Assembly (NCBI GenBank): GCA_002104895.1
Contig: MCFG01000263.1
Location: 32,501 to 82,500 of the forward strand
From: Anaeromyces robustus
Lineage: Eukaryota; Neocallimastigomycota; Neocallimastigomycetes; Neocallimastigales; Neocallimastigaceae
DNA length: 50,000 nucleotides
Direction of reading: 5' to 3'
Shown: positions 12,923 through 26,100 of the stretch, in pieces
Position numbering within the stretch: position 1 is the first letter of the stretch
Layout of the letters: every line of letters starts with the position of its first letter
Notes under the pieces: generated by a model
The model's input: only the letters and a program-made list of their open reading frames with translations
Databases searched by the model: none
Told to the model about the DNA's origin: nothing
Translations under genes and position numbers: made by a program

Positions 12923-15200
12923 ATATAATTAATTCTTACAGTTCACCCATTGCCATTGCTATTAAATTACCAATTTCTTTTGGAATAGCAGTAATTTTAT
13001 TATTACTTAAATTTCTACATTTGATTATACATTAATTAAATATATATTTTAATAAATATAATTAAAGGTACCGATTTTTAAATATATAATATATAATATA
13101 TAATATATAATATATATTTTTTATTTTTTATTTTTTATTTTTAATTTTTAATTTTTATTTTTACTTTTTATTTTTTATTTTTTTTATTTTTAATTTTTTA
13201 TTATTTTTTAATATTTACTTTACTAATTCTAATATATACGAAAATTAATATATATATACTTAAAAATAAAGTTAAGTAATACTCACAGTTTAATAAGATT
13301 TACTAAATTACCAATTTCTTTGGGAATAATAGTAATCTGATTATTACTTAAAAATCTACATTGTAAATATTAAATTTATTTATTCAAAAATATATAAGAT
13401 AAATATATATATTAAATAAAAATTTGTTTATTAGTAATTTAATTTTAATAAACATTGTAATTACAAATGAATAAGATTTATTAAATTAAATAATTCTTTG
13501 GGAATAGTGGCAATTTGATTATTAGATAAATCTCTATATATTATTATTTAAATAAGATCAGCATTACATATTTTAATAAAATAATATTAAACAATAAAGA
13601 AATTTTAAATTTACATATATTTTATTCTTTGTATATTTTCGAAAAATATAAATAATGCTTACAAATAAGTAAGTTTTATTAAATTTCCAATTTCATTTGG
13701 AATAGAAGTAATATTATTAGCATTTAAATATCTATATTAATATAAAATGTTGTTTAAAATAAGACATATATATCAATAAATAAAAATAAATATAATAAAT
13801 TTTAAATATATATATTTTATTTTTTAAATATTTTCGAAAAAATATTTAAAAAATACTTATACTTACAAACTGTTAAGTTTTACTAAATTACCAATTTTAT
13901 TGGGAATAGTAGTAATCTGATTATAACTTAAAGATCTACATTGTTATTACAATGTTTATTTTGGAATTATATAAATTGAATTATATAAAAAGTATTTTAA
14001 TAAATAATAATAATAAATAATAAACAAATAATTATTAAATATATATATTTATTTTATATATTTTCAAATAAATATATTTAAATACTTACAAGTTTGTAAG
14101 ATTTATTAATTTAAAAATTTCTTCCGGTAGAATGGTAATTTGGTTACTAGATAAATTTCTACATTGTTATACACATTATTATTTTAATTAAATCAATAAT
14201 ATATATTTTAATAAATATTTATAAATATTATATAAATACTTTTATATGTAATTTTTATAGATATATTTTTTTCGAATAAATATAAATAACACTTACAAAT
14301 ATGTAAGATTTACTAAATTACCAATCTCATTTGGAATAATGGTAATGTTTCTATTACTATTCATTTTTCTACATTGTTACATTATAAATTTTATTTTAAT
14401 AAAATAATAATAAATATAAAAAAAATTCTTTTTTTTTTGAAAATATTTTTTATTTACTTTTATTTAATATTTAATACTTACAACAAATTAAGATTTTTTA
14501 AATTGCAAATTTCTTTGGGAATAAAGGTAATTTGATTACTACTTATTTCTCTATGTTGTCATAAAATACCGTTTTTATTAATATATACATATATATATTA
14601 ATATATATTATATATATATTAATATATATATGTATATATTAATAAAATAATAATAAATATTATAAATTTTTTAAATATATATATTATATATTTTCGAATA
14701 AATATATTAAATACTTACAATTTAGTAAGATTTATTAAATTTCCAATTTCATTTGGAATAATAGTAATTTTATTATCATTTAAATATCTAAATTTTTTTT
14801 AAATTAGAAATATATATCAATAAATTATAATGAATATTACAAATATTTAAATATATAATATATAATATGTAAAAAGATTAATAAATATAATGAATACTTA
14901 CAATTCATTAAGATTAATTAAATTACCAATTTCTTTGGGAAGAGAAATAATTTGATTACTACCTAAATTTCTATATTGTTATTCATTGTTATTATATCAA
15001 ATTAATATATATATATTTTAATTAATAATAATTAATTAAAAAATAATTAATTCAAAAAAAAAATATATCAAAAATATTTTAAATACTTCGAATATTTTTT
15101 TTCTTTTTTTTATAATAAATATTATGCTTACAATTTAGAAAGATTTTTTAAATTTCCAATTTTTTTGGGAATAGTGGTAATTTTATTACTATATAAATCT
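12026..15200 (-). other. Gene B 3' part: 15 LRR exons plus terminal exon
   Basis: In transcript order: 15132-15200, 14902-14970, 14719-14787, 14482-14550, 14297-14368 (72 nt), 14090-14158, 13867-13935, 13663-13731, 13465-13533, 13287-13355, 12940-13014 (75 nt), 12746-12814, 12483-12551, 12284-12352, 12101-12163 (63 nt) and 12026-12056 (end). Length variants are all multiples of 3. The last LRR carries the Cys C-cap form ICNL. Confidence 0.75.
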
Positions 15201-15936
15201 CTAAATTATTATTTTTAAATTTATTAATATTAATATTATTATTTAGTATTTATTACTATTATTATTATGATAAATATATTTATTATTATATTATTAATAT
15301 CATTATTTATTATAATTATTTTTATTATAATTATTATTAATTATTTATTTTAATTATTTATTATTATTATTTATTATTATTATTTAAAAAATTTTTATGA
15401 ATAATTATTTTTAATTATTCCTATATCAATATAATTAAAAGTATTAATACTTACAAAATTTTTAAATTTTTTAGTTCAAAAATTTTATTTGGAATTTGTC
15501 AGAATAATATTTATTGTGTTTATCATAACATAATTAACTTATATTATTTATATAAATAAATAACCCCTTAATATTATTGTATCAACCAATAGAAATAATA
15601 TTTAATCTTTTATTAAATATAAATAGGAAATAAATTCTCTATTTATTCTTTTGATTAAGAAAGATAATATGTAGTAAATTATTATAAAATATAATAAAGT
15701 ATCTTAACATAAAATAATAAATATTTATATATTAATTTTAAAAGTTTTATAATATTTATTTTAATTATTTTTCTAATATATATAATAAATACTTACAACA
15801 CAATGAGATTTATTAAATTTCCAATTACTTTAGGAATAATGGTAATATAATTATTATTTAAATAACTTCATTATTAAAGCATTGGTATTTTAAATTAAGT
15901 TTAAAAATATATTTTAATTAAATAGTTTATGTATAT

Positions 15937-16015
<79 letters not shown>

Positions 16016-16020
16016 TCTAT

Positions 16021-16051
<31 letters not shown>

Positions 16052-16686
16052 TTTGTTTGTTTGTTTGTTTATTTATTTATTTATTTATTTATTTTTTTAT
16101 TTTATTTTTATTTTTTTGTTTTTTGTTTGAATAAATATATTTCATATTTACAATTTAGTAAGCTTTTCTAAAAAACCAATTTCTTCAGTAATTGTAGTAA
16201 TTTGATTGCTAGTTAAATATCTATATTTTAATTTATTATCATTATTGAATTATTAAAAATATACATTTTAATATTTATAATTAATACATTTGGTATTATT
16301 TATTTAAATACAAATTTTTTAATTTTCATATATTAATATGATTAAATTGTTCATATTATTGAATGAATATATAATTAAATATTTACAATTCATTAAGATT
16401 TATTAAGTTAATAATTTCTTTAGGAATAGTGGTAATTTGATTATTATTTAAATTCCTATATTGTTTTATTAATATTTTAAATTAGATTTTTTTAATCATA
16501 TATATATATTTTAAATAAATATGTTTAATACTTACAATATCTTAAGATTTATTAAATTACCAATCTCTGTAGGAATACTAGAAATATGATTGCCTCCAAA
16601 ATATCTAGTAATAAAAATATATTTAATAAATGATTTATAAATATTAAATTATTTTAAAATATTTTAAAATAATTTAATATCATATA

Positions 16687-16717
<31 letters not shown>

Positions 16718-19613
16718 GAAAAATTATAATTAATACATACAAATTACTAAGATTCACCAAATTACCAATTTCTTTTGGAATAGTTGTAATTTTATTATTT
16801 TTTAAATCTCTACATTATAATACAATTGTTATTAAAAAATATATTAAATCTATTTTAATAAATAACAAATTTTAAATATTACAATTTTTCTACTCTAACC
16901 TATATTAATATAACATATATATATATATATACATTATGATTAAATATATTTAATACTTACAACAAGTTAAGATTTACTAAATTACCAATTCCTATAGGAA
17001 TAGTGGTAATTTGATTATTATTTAAACGCCTAAATTTAATTGTAATATATTTGATATTAAAAATTAGAATAAATATTTTTTTTTAAAAAAAAATAAAAAA
17101 ATAAAAAAGAATAAATATTTGTTATTTCGATTTATTTATTTATTTATTTATTTATTTATATATTTTTTATTTATCATATATTCTTTTATTTTAATAAATA
17201 TATTTAATACTTACAAATCACTAAGATTTACTAAATTAAAAATTTCTTTAGAAATAGTGGTAATTTGATTTTTATATAAATATCTACATTGTTATACATT
17301 TATTATTAAAAATTAGATTAAATTTGTTTTAATATATAATAATATATATCCTATATTTTTATAATATATATTTTTTATTTGAATAAATATAATTAATACT
17401 TACAAATCACTAAGATTTACTAAATTAACAATTTCTTTAGGAATAGTGGTAATTTTATTGTTATATAAATATCTACATTGTTATACATTTATTATTAAAA
17501 ATTAGATTAAATTTGTTTTAATATATAATAATATATATCCTATATTTTTATAATATATATTTTTTATTTGAATAAATATAATTAATACTTACAAATCACT
17601 AAGATTTACTAAATTAACAATTTCTTTAGGAATAGTGGTAATATTATTGTTATATAAATATCTACATTATTATATATTTGTTATTAATAATTAGATAAAA
17701 TATATCTTAATAAATAATAAATATTAAATAATACAAATTATTTGTTCTATCCTATATTTATATATTTTTTATTTATTAAGTATTTTGTGATTTAAATAAA
17801 TACATTTAATACTTACAACCAATTAAGATTTACTAAATTACCAATTTCTTTAGGAATAGTAGTAATTTGATTATCATTTAAACGTCTGAATTATAATACA
17901 TTTATTATTAATAAAAAAAAAAGATTAAATAAATTTTAATAAATAAGAGTAAATATTAAATATTTTAAATTATTTATTCTATCTTATATTTATATATATT
18001 TTAGTTATTATATAATTTTTTATTTAAGGAAGTATAATTAATACGTACAAATCACCAAGATTTACCAAATTACCAATTTCTTTAGGAATAGTAGTAATTT
18101 GATTATCATTTAAACGTCTGAATTATAATACATTTATTATTATTAAAAAAAATAGATTAGATAAATAAATTTTAATAAATAAGAGTAAATATTTCAAATT
18201 ATTTATTCTATTTTATATTTATATATATATTAGTTATCATAGAATTTTTTATTTAAAGAAGTATAATTAATACGTACAAATCACCAAGATTTACTAAATT
18301 ACCAATTTCTTCAGGAATAGTAATAATTTGATTGTTATATAAATATCTACATTATTAAATTTATTTTAATAAATAAATATAAATATTTTACATTTATATA
18401 TTTTTTATTTATTCTATTTTTGAATAATTATAATTAATACTGACAGCCAGATAAGATTTATTAAATTACAAATTTCTTTAGGAATAGTGGTAATTTGATT
18501 GTCATTTAAGTATCTACATATTATATATTATTAAAAATTATATTAAATTTTTTTTTAATAAATAATAAATATTAAGTATTACCAATCTTCTAACCAATAA
18601 TATTTATATATATTATATATTCTTTTAAATATAGTTAATATTTACAATCTCTGAAGATTTTTTAAATTGCCAATTTCCTTAGGAATAGTGGTAATTTTAT
18701 TATTATCTAAATCTCTACATTGTTATATATTTGTTATTAAATATAAGATTAAATTTATTTTAATAAATGATAATAAATAATAAATATTATTAATTTTTTA
18801 ACCAATAACATTTATATATTATTTAATTATTATATTTTTTACTCGAATAAATATAGTCAATATTTACAATGAATTAAGATTTATTAAATTACTAATTTCT
18901 TTAGGAATAATTGAAATTTGATTATTATTTAAACGCCTAAATTGTAACACATTTGATATTAGATTATTTTTAATGAATGATAATAAACATTAAATATAAA
19001 TAATTATTTTCTAATCAATAATATTATATATCATTTATTTCTTTAAATATAATTAATATTTACAATTTCTGTAGTTTTTTTAAATTTCCAATTTCTTTAG
19101 GAATAATGGTAATTTTATTATTTTCTAAATCCCTAAATGAATAATAATAAATATTATAAATATTTTAGCAATTATTTATATGTTTTTATTCTTAACACTT
19201 TTTTTTAATAAATATTTATAAATATATATTTTTGAAAAATAAAATTTAAAAATTTATTATTAAATTTATTAATATATTATTTACTTCATTATAACAATAT
19301 CATTTATACTACTTACAAAATTTCTAAATTTTTTAATTGAAAAATTTTTTTTGGAATTTCTATTAATCCTTCATTACTTAAATCACTATTTAAGAAAGCA
19401 ATTATTAAAAAGAATAAAAAATATTATTATCAAGTTCATTAATATTATAATTACAAATAGTATTATTTAAAAGTTATAGTCTTGAAATGCATACACTTCA
19501 ATAATTTCATTTATGTTATATTTGTTCAAGCATTCAAGATCATTGCATGTAGTAAATGCATAAATAACATTAATAAATAATAATACTATACCAAAAAAAT
19601 ATAAATAATTCAT
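12026..19613 (-). CDS. Gene B: secreted LRR protein, damaged in the middle by a repeat insertion
   Basis: The first exon (19613 down to 19495) starts with ATG and a hydrophobic signal peptide, then the N-cap TTCNDLECLN. Thirty-two further exons encode LRRs and a terminal exon follows. Skipping the truncated exon at 15455-15496 gives 786 residues plus stop, exactly in frame (2361 nt). Introns are phase 2 throughout. Repeats follow NxITTIPKEIGNL; three exons differ in length (63, 72 and 75 nt, all in frame). The last exon (12056 to 12026) reads FYKCRKKKDK then TAA, giving a C-cap Cys to pair with KEICNL of the last repeat; a closer acceptor would give LKKKDK. The gene is convergent with gene A and divergent from the hydrolase gene. 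It may yield one protein by exon skipping, or be broken near 15.5 kb. Confidence 0.75.
12865..12923. repeat. AAAT tetranucleotide microsatellite in a gene B intron
   Basis: An uninterrupted AAAT/TAAA run of about 60 bp, just downstream of the donor of the 75-nt exon in transcript sense. Confidence 0.8.
15455..15496 (-). pseudogene. Truncated N-cap LRR exon of gene B
   Basis: The 3' 42 nt of an N-cap-type exon remain, reading IPNKIFELKNLKIL and then a GTAAGTATT donor. The 5' 27 nt and the acceptor are replaced by a dispersed repeat beginning at 15497. The linker exon that should precede an N-cap repeat is also missing. Confidence 0.75.
15497..15739 (+). repeat. Dispersed ~243-bp repeat, copy 1, inserted in gene B
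   Basis: It starts TGTCAGAATAATATTTATTG and ends in TATTAATTTT. It is the same length as 45041-45283, with only one mismatch seen by eye. It lies in gene B antisense to the gene and abuts a half-destroyed exon. Terminal inverted repeats and clear target-site duplications were not found. The TG start and the internal TATAAATAGG resemble an LTR, but the shared 3' end is not CA. Confidence 0.85.
15931..16093. repeat. ATTT tetranucleotide microsatellite in a gene B intron
   Basis: About 160 bp of TTTA repeats with a few interruptions (TTTG, TCTA). The open frame over it is pure low complexity (YLFI repeats). Confidence 0.9.
17215..17781 (-). repeat. Three tandem 189-bp exon+intron units in gene B
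   Basis: Exons 17215-17283, 17404-17472 and 17593-17661 are spaced exactly 189 bp apart. The two introns between them are almost identical, and exons differ by only a few bases. This is a recent expansion of the LRR array. Confidence 0.85.
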
Positions 19614-19670
19614 TTTGATTTTATATCTTTTATAACTTTACTGATTCCTTTTTTATTTATTTTATTATAT

Positions 19671-19708
19671 ATTTATTTATTTATTTATTTATTTTATTAT
19701 ATATATAT

Positions 19709-19743
<35 letters not shown>

Positions 19744-19757
19744 TTAATTAATTAATT

Positions 19758-19806
<49 letters not shown>

Positions 19807-19832
19807 TTAATTAATTATTTATTTATTTTTTT
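19671..19832. repeat. ATTT/ATTA microsatellite upstream of gene B
   Basis: TTTA repeats with TTAA interruptions, starting about 60 bp upstream of the gene B start codon. Confidence 0.85.
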
Positions 19833-20247
19833 TTAATAAAAAAAAAAGAATTCTTTCTTCTTTTATTTGTAGACTATTCCTATAAATAATAAAAATAATT
19901 ATAGAAATTTATCTTATTTCAAATTATAAAAATAATAAATATGTTATTAAATAAAATTATAATAACATTTTTTTAAATTAATATTTTCTTTGGAAAATAA
20001 TAATAACTTTTTATTATTATTATTAGTATTATTATTATTAATTAGAGTTTAATAAAATTTTAATAACAATTAATATATATCAGTATAATGTAATATATTC
20101 ATAAATATATATATATAATATAATTAATATAATAAATGAAATTATTTAAAAATGATACATAAGAACAATCTTAAGCTTTGTCTAATTAAAACCAATTGGT
20201 TATTTATTCAGTTTTAAATTTTAATATTATCAAAAAAGTACATAATA

Positions 20248-20286
<39 letters not shown>

Positions 20287-21827
20287 TGAATAATAATTAA
20301 TAATAATAATAATTAATAATAATAATAATTAATAATAATAATAATAAATAATGAATAATAAATAATGAATAATAATGAAAAACAATAAATAATAATAATA
20401 ATAATTATAATAGTGAATAATAATAGTAATAATAAATAATAATAATTAAATAAATTAATAAACACTAATATATAAATTTAAATTATCAATAATTAACCAT
20501 ATTATAAATTTTTATTTCATTCAAATTTTTAAGTAAATCTATATTCTTTATTTAAAAATAATTTTTATTTATTATGTATTTATCAAAATTTCTTAAATAT
20601 TCTATTATTTTATAATTTATGTTAAATTTTTTTATAATATATGTATTAATTATTAATTATATTATGTTTATGTTTATCATAATAATAAATATTTTCTTTA
20701 TAAGATATATTCTATATAAGAATAGATAATGACATTCATAAAAGTCTTTTCTTATTCTTATACTTTTTTCACCAACAACAAATGTAAATGATATTAATTT
20801 GTTTATTTATGAATTTATAAATAAAAATAATACTAATTCAACTTTTTAAATAATAATTTTTAGAATTTTTGATCAAATTAATTTTATAAAGTTACACAAA
20901 AAATGAACCAATGAATTGAATTGAACATTTTATGTATGATACAATTTAAACTTTGAATTAAAGAATATCTTTAATTAAAATTTAATAATAATATGATTTA
21001 AAAATTATTATATATGATTTAAAAATAATTGTTTTTTAACTATGATATTTATTATTTAGATATTTAGTGGCATTTTTGATTTTTAATTGTATTTATAATA
21101 AAAAAATTTTATTATTATTATTATTATTCAAATTGTATATAATTAATTATTAAAAATAATAATAGTAAATTTTTTTTTTTATTATTTTTAATGATATAAA
21201 AAAATTTATTTTAATATATTTATATTATATTATATTGTATTATATTATATTGTATTATATTATATTATATTATATTATATTATATTATATTATATTATAT
21301 TATATTATATTATATTATATTATATTATATTATATTATATTATATTATATTATATTATTTTGAATATAAAATATATATAATACAATATAATAAAAATTTT
21401 TTAAAAAAAAATTAAAAAAAAAAAATGTTTTATTTACATGTAACACAGAATTAATTAAAATGAATTACAAGAATTATAAGTAAAAATAAATAGAATAAAG
21501 ATTTTTGTGTAAAATATACATAATTTGAATATAATACTAAAAAAGAAAAATTGTTTTTATTCTTATTTAATATTATATTCGGAATTAACATTAATTAAAT
21601 AAACTGTACATTAATTAATTTATTAATTAATGACTAGGGTAGTTTTCATTTTTGTATATATTAAATTTAATTCTCATTGGTAAAATACACCCTATATATT
21701 AATATATTTTACCTATAACAATTATTAAAAAATAATAAAATAAATAAAAAAAATGTTTTTAATTTTGTTTTTTTTAAGAAAATAAAATTAAAATATTTTA
21801 AAAAATTTTTTTAAATAATATTTATTT
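19833..21827. other. Spacer between divergent gene B and the hydrolase gene
   Basis: About 2 kb with no supported gene. It holds AAT/AATAAT repeats (about 20245-20460), a TATAT pentamer tract (about 21218-21356) and a 9-bp perfect inverted repeat GGTAAAATA/TATTTTACC at 21679-21687 and 21705-21713 around a G+C-richer loop. Promoters for both flanking genes presumably lie here, but no reliable core-promoter motif was identified. Confidence 0.5.
21218..21356. repeat. TATAT pentanucleotide tract
   Basis: Nearly perfect 5-bp repeat of about 140 bp, with two early TTGTA interruptions. Confidence 0.9.
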
Positions 21828-22095
21828 AAAATATTATTAATAAAAATAATATTTTAGAGAAAATAAAATATTTAAAATATTATTAATAAAAATAATATTT
21901 TAGAGAAAATAAAATATTTAAAATATTATTAATAAAAATAATATTTTAGAGAAAATAAAATATTAAAAATATTATTAATAAAAATAATATTTTAAAGAAA
22001 AAATAATAAAATATTTAAAATATTATTAATAAAAATAATATTTTAAAGAAAACATAATAAAATATTTAAAATATTATTGATAAAAACAATATTTT
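21828..22095. repeat. Six tandem hairpin-forming units upstream of the hydrolase gene
   Basis: The unit contains AAAATATTATT, a short loop, then AATAATATTTT (11-bp stem). Units are 46 bp for the first copies, each followed by TAGAGAAAAT; later copies are about 51 bp. The sixth (22068-22095) has stem changes. The array ends about 100 bp before the ATG at 22200. It may be a regulatory or structural element, or merely a minisatellite. Confidence 0.75.
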
Positions 22096-22199
22096 AAAAA
22101 ATATTAAATAAAATAAAAAAATTATATATTTTAAAATATTTTAAAAATATTTTAAGTAAAAGTAAAACAAAAAAGAAAGGCAAAAAATTTAAAACCAAA

Positions 22200-23157
22200 A
22201 TGAAATTTGGTATTTATCATTTTATATCATTATTATTGTGCCTTTTCTCTAATATATTTGTTAATACAGCACCCATTGACACTACAGATAATGTAAATAC
22301 GACACCAATTGGCACTACAGATAATGTAAATACGACACCAATTGGCACTACAGATAATGTAACAGTTGACATCAAAAATGAAATTAATTCATTTTCTATT
22401 AAAAAAAGGGATCAATCCGGTGGTGTTGATACTGGTAATAGTTCTGATAATAGTTCTGATAGTTCTGGTAGTAGTTCTGGTAGTAGTTCTGGTAGTAGTT
22501 CTGGTAGTAGTTCTGGTAGTAGTTCTGGTAGTAGTTCTGGTAGTAGTTCTGGTGACATTACTTTTGGAGTTAGTAGTTTAAGTAATTTTGGAGTTAATAG
22601 CAACTCAGGTAGTTTCAGTGGTTTCACTGGTTTAAGTAATTTCGGAGATAGTAGCAACTCAGGTGGTTTCAGTGCTTTCCCTAGTATTAATTTAGATTTA
22701 AGTAGTTTAGGAGATAGTAGCAACTCAGGTAGTTTTAGTGCTTTCCCTGGTATTAACTTAGGTGGCATTGACTTTGGTGGTACTAACACAGCTAATTCAG
22801 GCGGTAGTGGCTTAAATTTAGGTGGTATTAGTCTAAGTTTACCTAGTATTAATTTAAATGACTTAAGTAATAATGATTCAAGTAATACTGGTTTTAATAT
22901 TGCTAATATCCCAGGATTTAATAATGTAGATTCAAATAATCTTGGCGTTAAATATTCAGATATAAATGGTAGTAATTATTATGTAAAGTCTGAAATTAAT
23001 TCTAAAATCTCTGAAGTTACTCACAATGGTGTCACTAATACATATCAAATTACACATTTTAAGGGTGTGGATAAATATACAAGAACTGATGGCCGTGGTT
23101 ACTTTTTTATAGATGACCAAGGTTTAGTTTTCAATGTAGTTGGAGAACATTATTATG
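22200..23157 (+). other. Hydrolase gene exon 1: signal peptide, propeptide, Ser/Gly region, small domain
   Basis: The start codon is followed by a classic hydrophobic signal segment (LLLCLFSNIF). A 12-bp GGTAGTAGTTCT repeat (about 22463-22551) encodes SGSS units. Longer Gly/Ser repeats with SLGDSSNSG units follow. The last 70 residues form a folded-looking domain (THNGVTNTYQITHF, GYFFIDDQGLVFNVVG) that recurs in exon 3. Without splicing the frame stops two codons later, which supports the donor. Confidence 0.8.
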
Positions 23158-26100
23158 GTAATTGATATATTATAAATAAATAAATAATAAAAAAATGTTA
23201 ATAAATGATTTTGTTAATTTTTTATTATTATTTTTTTTATTTTATTTAACTTAATTATGTATATGTATATACATCATTTTAATCATTTTTTTAATGTTAA
23301 TTTTATTTTCGAACTTAATTTCAGAAAAAACTTCAAATGGTAATACACCAGGAATTAAAAATCCAGGAACAGGCACTAATAATGACTCAAATAATACTGG
23401 TTCTAATATTTCTGGCATCTCAAATAATAATTCTTCCAGTGGCAATTCTTCAAGTAGTATTAATCCAGGAACAGGTACTAATAATGACTCAAATAATACT
23501 GGTTTTGGTATTTATGTCATCTCAAGTGGTAATTCTTCCAGTGGCAATTCTTCAAGTGGTAATAATTCAGGTGTTAACAATCATGGCTCAAATAATTTAA
23601 ATCCAAATAATTCTCCTGAAACTAATTCTCATAGTATTAATCCAATAAATTATCCTTCTAATAATAATTCCAATGACTCAAATAATACTGGCTTTGATAA
23701 TAATTTAGGAAAAGCTTTAGATAAAAATGATGATAATAAGAATGATGGTGATTCTAATAAGAATAATGGTGACTCTAATAAGAAGAAAACTTTGGAAAAT
23801 CTAATTTCTAATAAAAAAAAGGAAATTTCTGATAAAAAAAATAATGAAAATTCAGTCAAAGGTAATAGTAATAATTTTATGTTTACATTATATTAATAGG
23901 TTGTAAATAAATTACAAAATAATAATAATAAATAAAAAAATAAAAATGAATGATTTAATTAATTATTTTTAAAAATATATATATATATATTTATATATAA
24001 TTTTAAAAAAATCTTTTTATTATATTTTTTTAATCGAATCTCATGATATTAATGTGAAATAGACGATCCTAATAATAATCCTAATGATTTAAATCTTTCT
24101 TCTGATATAGCTAATACTAATAATTCATTAGAAAACTCAGATAATTCTTTAAAACCTGAAGGTAATATGCATAAAGATAAAGATGGTAATGTTTACTATA
24201 TAAAAAAAGATGGAAGTGATTCCAATACCTATGTAGTTACTCATAACGGTGTTTCCAAGAAATATAAAGTTAAACATTTGATAAATAGAGATATGTATAA
24301 AAGAGTTGATGAAGATGCCGGCTTTTTTGTAGACAAAGATGGCATTATTTATAATATATATGGAAAAGCTTTTGATAAAAATAATGATAATGAAAAAATA
24401 AATCTAGAGAAGTTAATTTCTGATAAAAAAAAGGAAATTTCTAATAAAAAAAACAACGAAAATAATAAAAATCCAAACAATCAAGGTAATAATAATTTTG
24501 TATATATATATATACTGAAAAATAAATCCTAAAAAATAATAATGAATGAAAAATAATAATGATTAAATTTAATATCTTTTTTTAAATGAATATATATTTT
24601 TATATTTTTCTTAATTTTTATTGTCAAAAAAAATTTCAGGAGGAAGCAATCCTTCTGATGAACCTATATCAGGTGGAAGTAGTAATCAATCAGATGAAAC
24701 TATATTAAGTGGTAGCAGTCCTCCATCAGATGAACCAATACATGGAGGAGGAAATCTTCCATCAAATGAACCTATATCAGGTGGAGGTAGTAATCCATCA
24801 GATGAACCAATACATGAAGGAGGCAATCCTGATGATGAACCAATACATGAAGGAGGCAGTCCTTCTGATGAACCAATACATGGTGGAAGCAATCCTTCTG
24901 ATGAACCAATACATGAAGGAGGCAATCTTCCTGATGATGAACCAATACATGAAGGAGGCAGTCCTTCTGATGAACCAGTACATGGTGGAAGCAATACTTC
25001 TGATGAAACAATATCAGGTGGAGGTAGTCCTTCATCAGATGAACCAATACATGGAGGAGGAAATCTTCCATCAGATGAACCAATACATGGAGGAGGTAGT
25101 AATCCATCAAATGAACCTATATCAGGTGGAGGTAGTAATCCATCAGATGAACCAATACATGGAGGAGGCAATCTTCCATCAGATGAACCAATACATGGAG
25201 GAGGTAGTAATCCATCAAATGAACCTATATCAGGTGGAGGTAGTAATCCATCAGATGAACCAATACATGGAGGAGGCAATCTTCCATCAGATGAACCAAT
25301 ACATGGAGGAGGTAATCCTGATGATGAACCAATACATGTAGGAGGCAGTCCTCCTGATGAACCAATACATGGTGGAAGCAATCCTTCTGATGAACCAATA
25401 TCAGGTGGAGGTAGTCCTCCATCAGATGAACCAATACATGGAGGAGGCAATCTTCCATCAAATGAACCTATATCAGGTGGAGGTAGTAATCCATCAGATG
25501 AACCAATACATGAAGGAGGCAATCCTGATGATGAACCAATACATGGTGGAAGCAATCCTTCTGATGAACCAATTCATGTAGGAGGCAGTCCTTCATCAGA
25601 TGAACCAATACATGGAGGAGGAAATCTTCCATCAAATGAACCTATATCAGGTGGAGGTAGTAATCCATCAGATGAACCAATACATGAAGGAGGCAATCCT
25701 GATGATGAACCAATACATGAAGGAGGCAGTCCTTCTGATGAACCAATACATGGTGGAAGCAATCCTTCTGATGAACCAATACATGAAGGAGGCAATCTTC
25801 CTGATGATGAACCAATACATGAAGGAGGCAGTCCTTCTGATGAACCAGTACATGGTGGAAGCAATACTTCTGATGAAACAATATCAGGTGGAGGTAGTCC
25901 TTCATCAGATGAACCAATACATGGAGGAGGCAATCTTCCATCAGATGAACCTATATCAGGTGGAGGTAGTAATCCATCAAATGAACCTATATCAGGTGGA
26001 GGTAGTAATCCATCAGATGAATCAATACATGGAGGAGGCAATCTTCCATCAGATGAACCAATACATGAAGGAGGTAATCCTGATGATGAACCAATACATG

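Larger units (their letters stand above)
15797..19613 (-). other. Gene B 5' part: signal exon plus 17 LRR exons
   Basis: In transcript order: 19495-19613 (signal peptide and N-cap), 19317-19385 (N-cap LRR, IPKKIFQLKNLEIL), 19064-19132, 18868-18936, 18646-18714, 18445-18513, 18278-18346, 18049-18117, 17817-17885, 17593-17661, 17404-17472, 17215-17283, 16961-17029, 16741-16809, 16536-16604, 16387-16455, 16152-16220 and 15797-15865. All LRR exons are 69 nt. Some donors are not GTAAGT (GTACGT, GTCAGT, GTATGT). Confidence 0.8.

Noticed and set aside
15497-15739. Calling the 243-bp repeat a solo LTR
   Set aside because: It starts with TG and has a TATAAATA block, but the shared 3' end is not CA and no target duplication or internal retroelement was seen.
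15929-16171. Open frame of YLFI repeats
   Set aside because: It is a translation of an ATTT microsatellite inside a gene B intron.
19627-19634. TATAAAAG as a TATA box for gene B
   Set aside because: It lies only 14-21 nt upstream of the ATG, too close for a normal core promoter, and such strings are frequent in this DNA.
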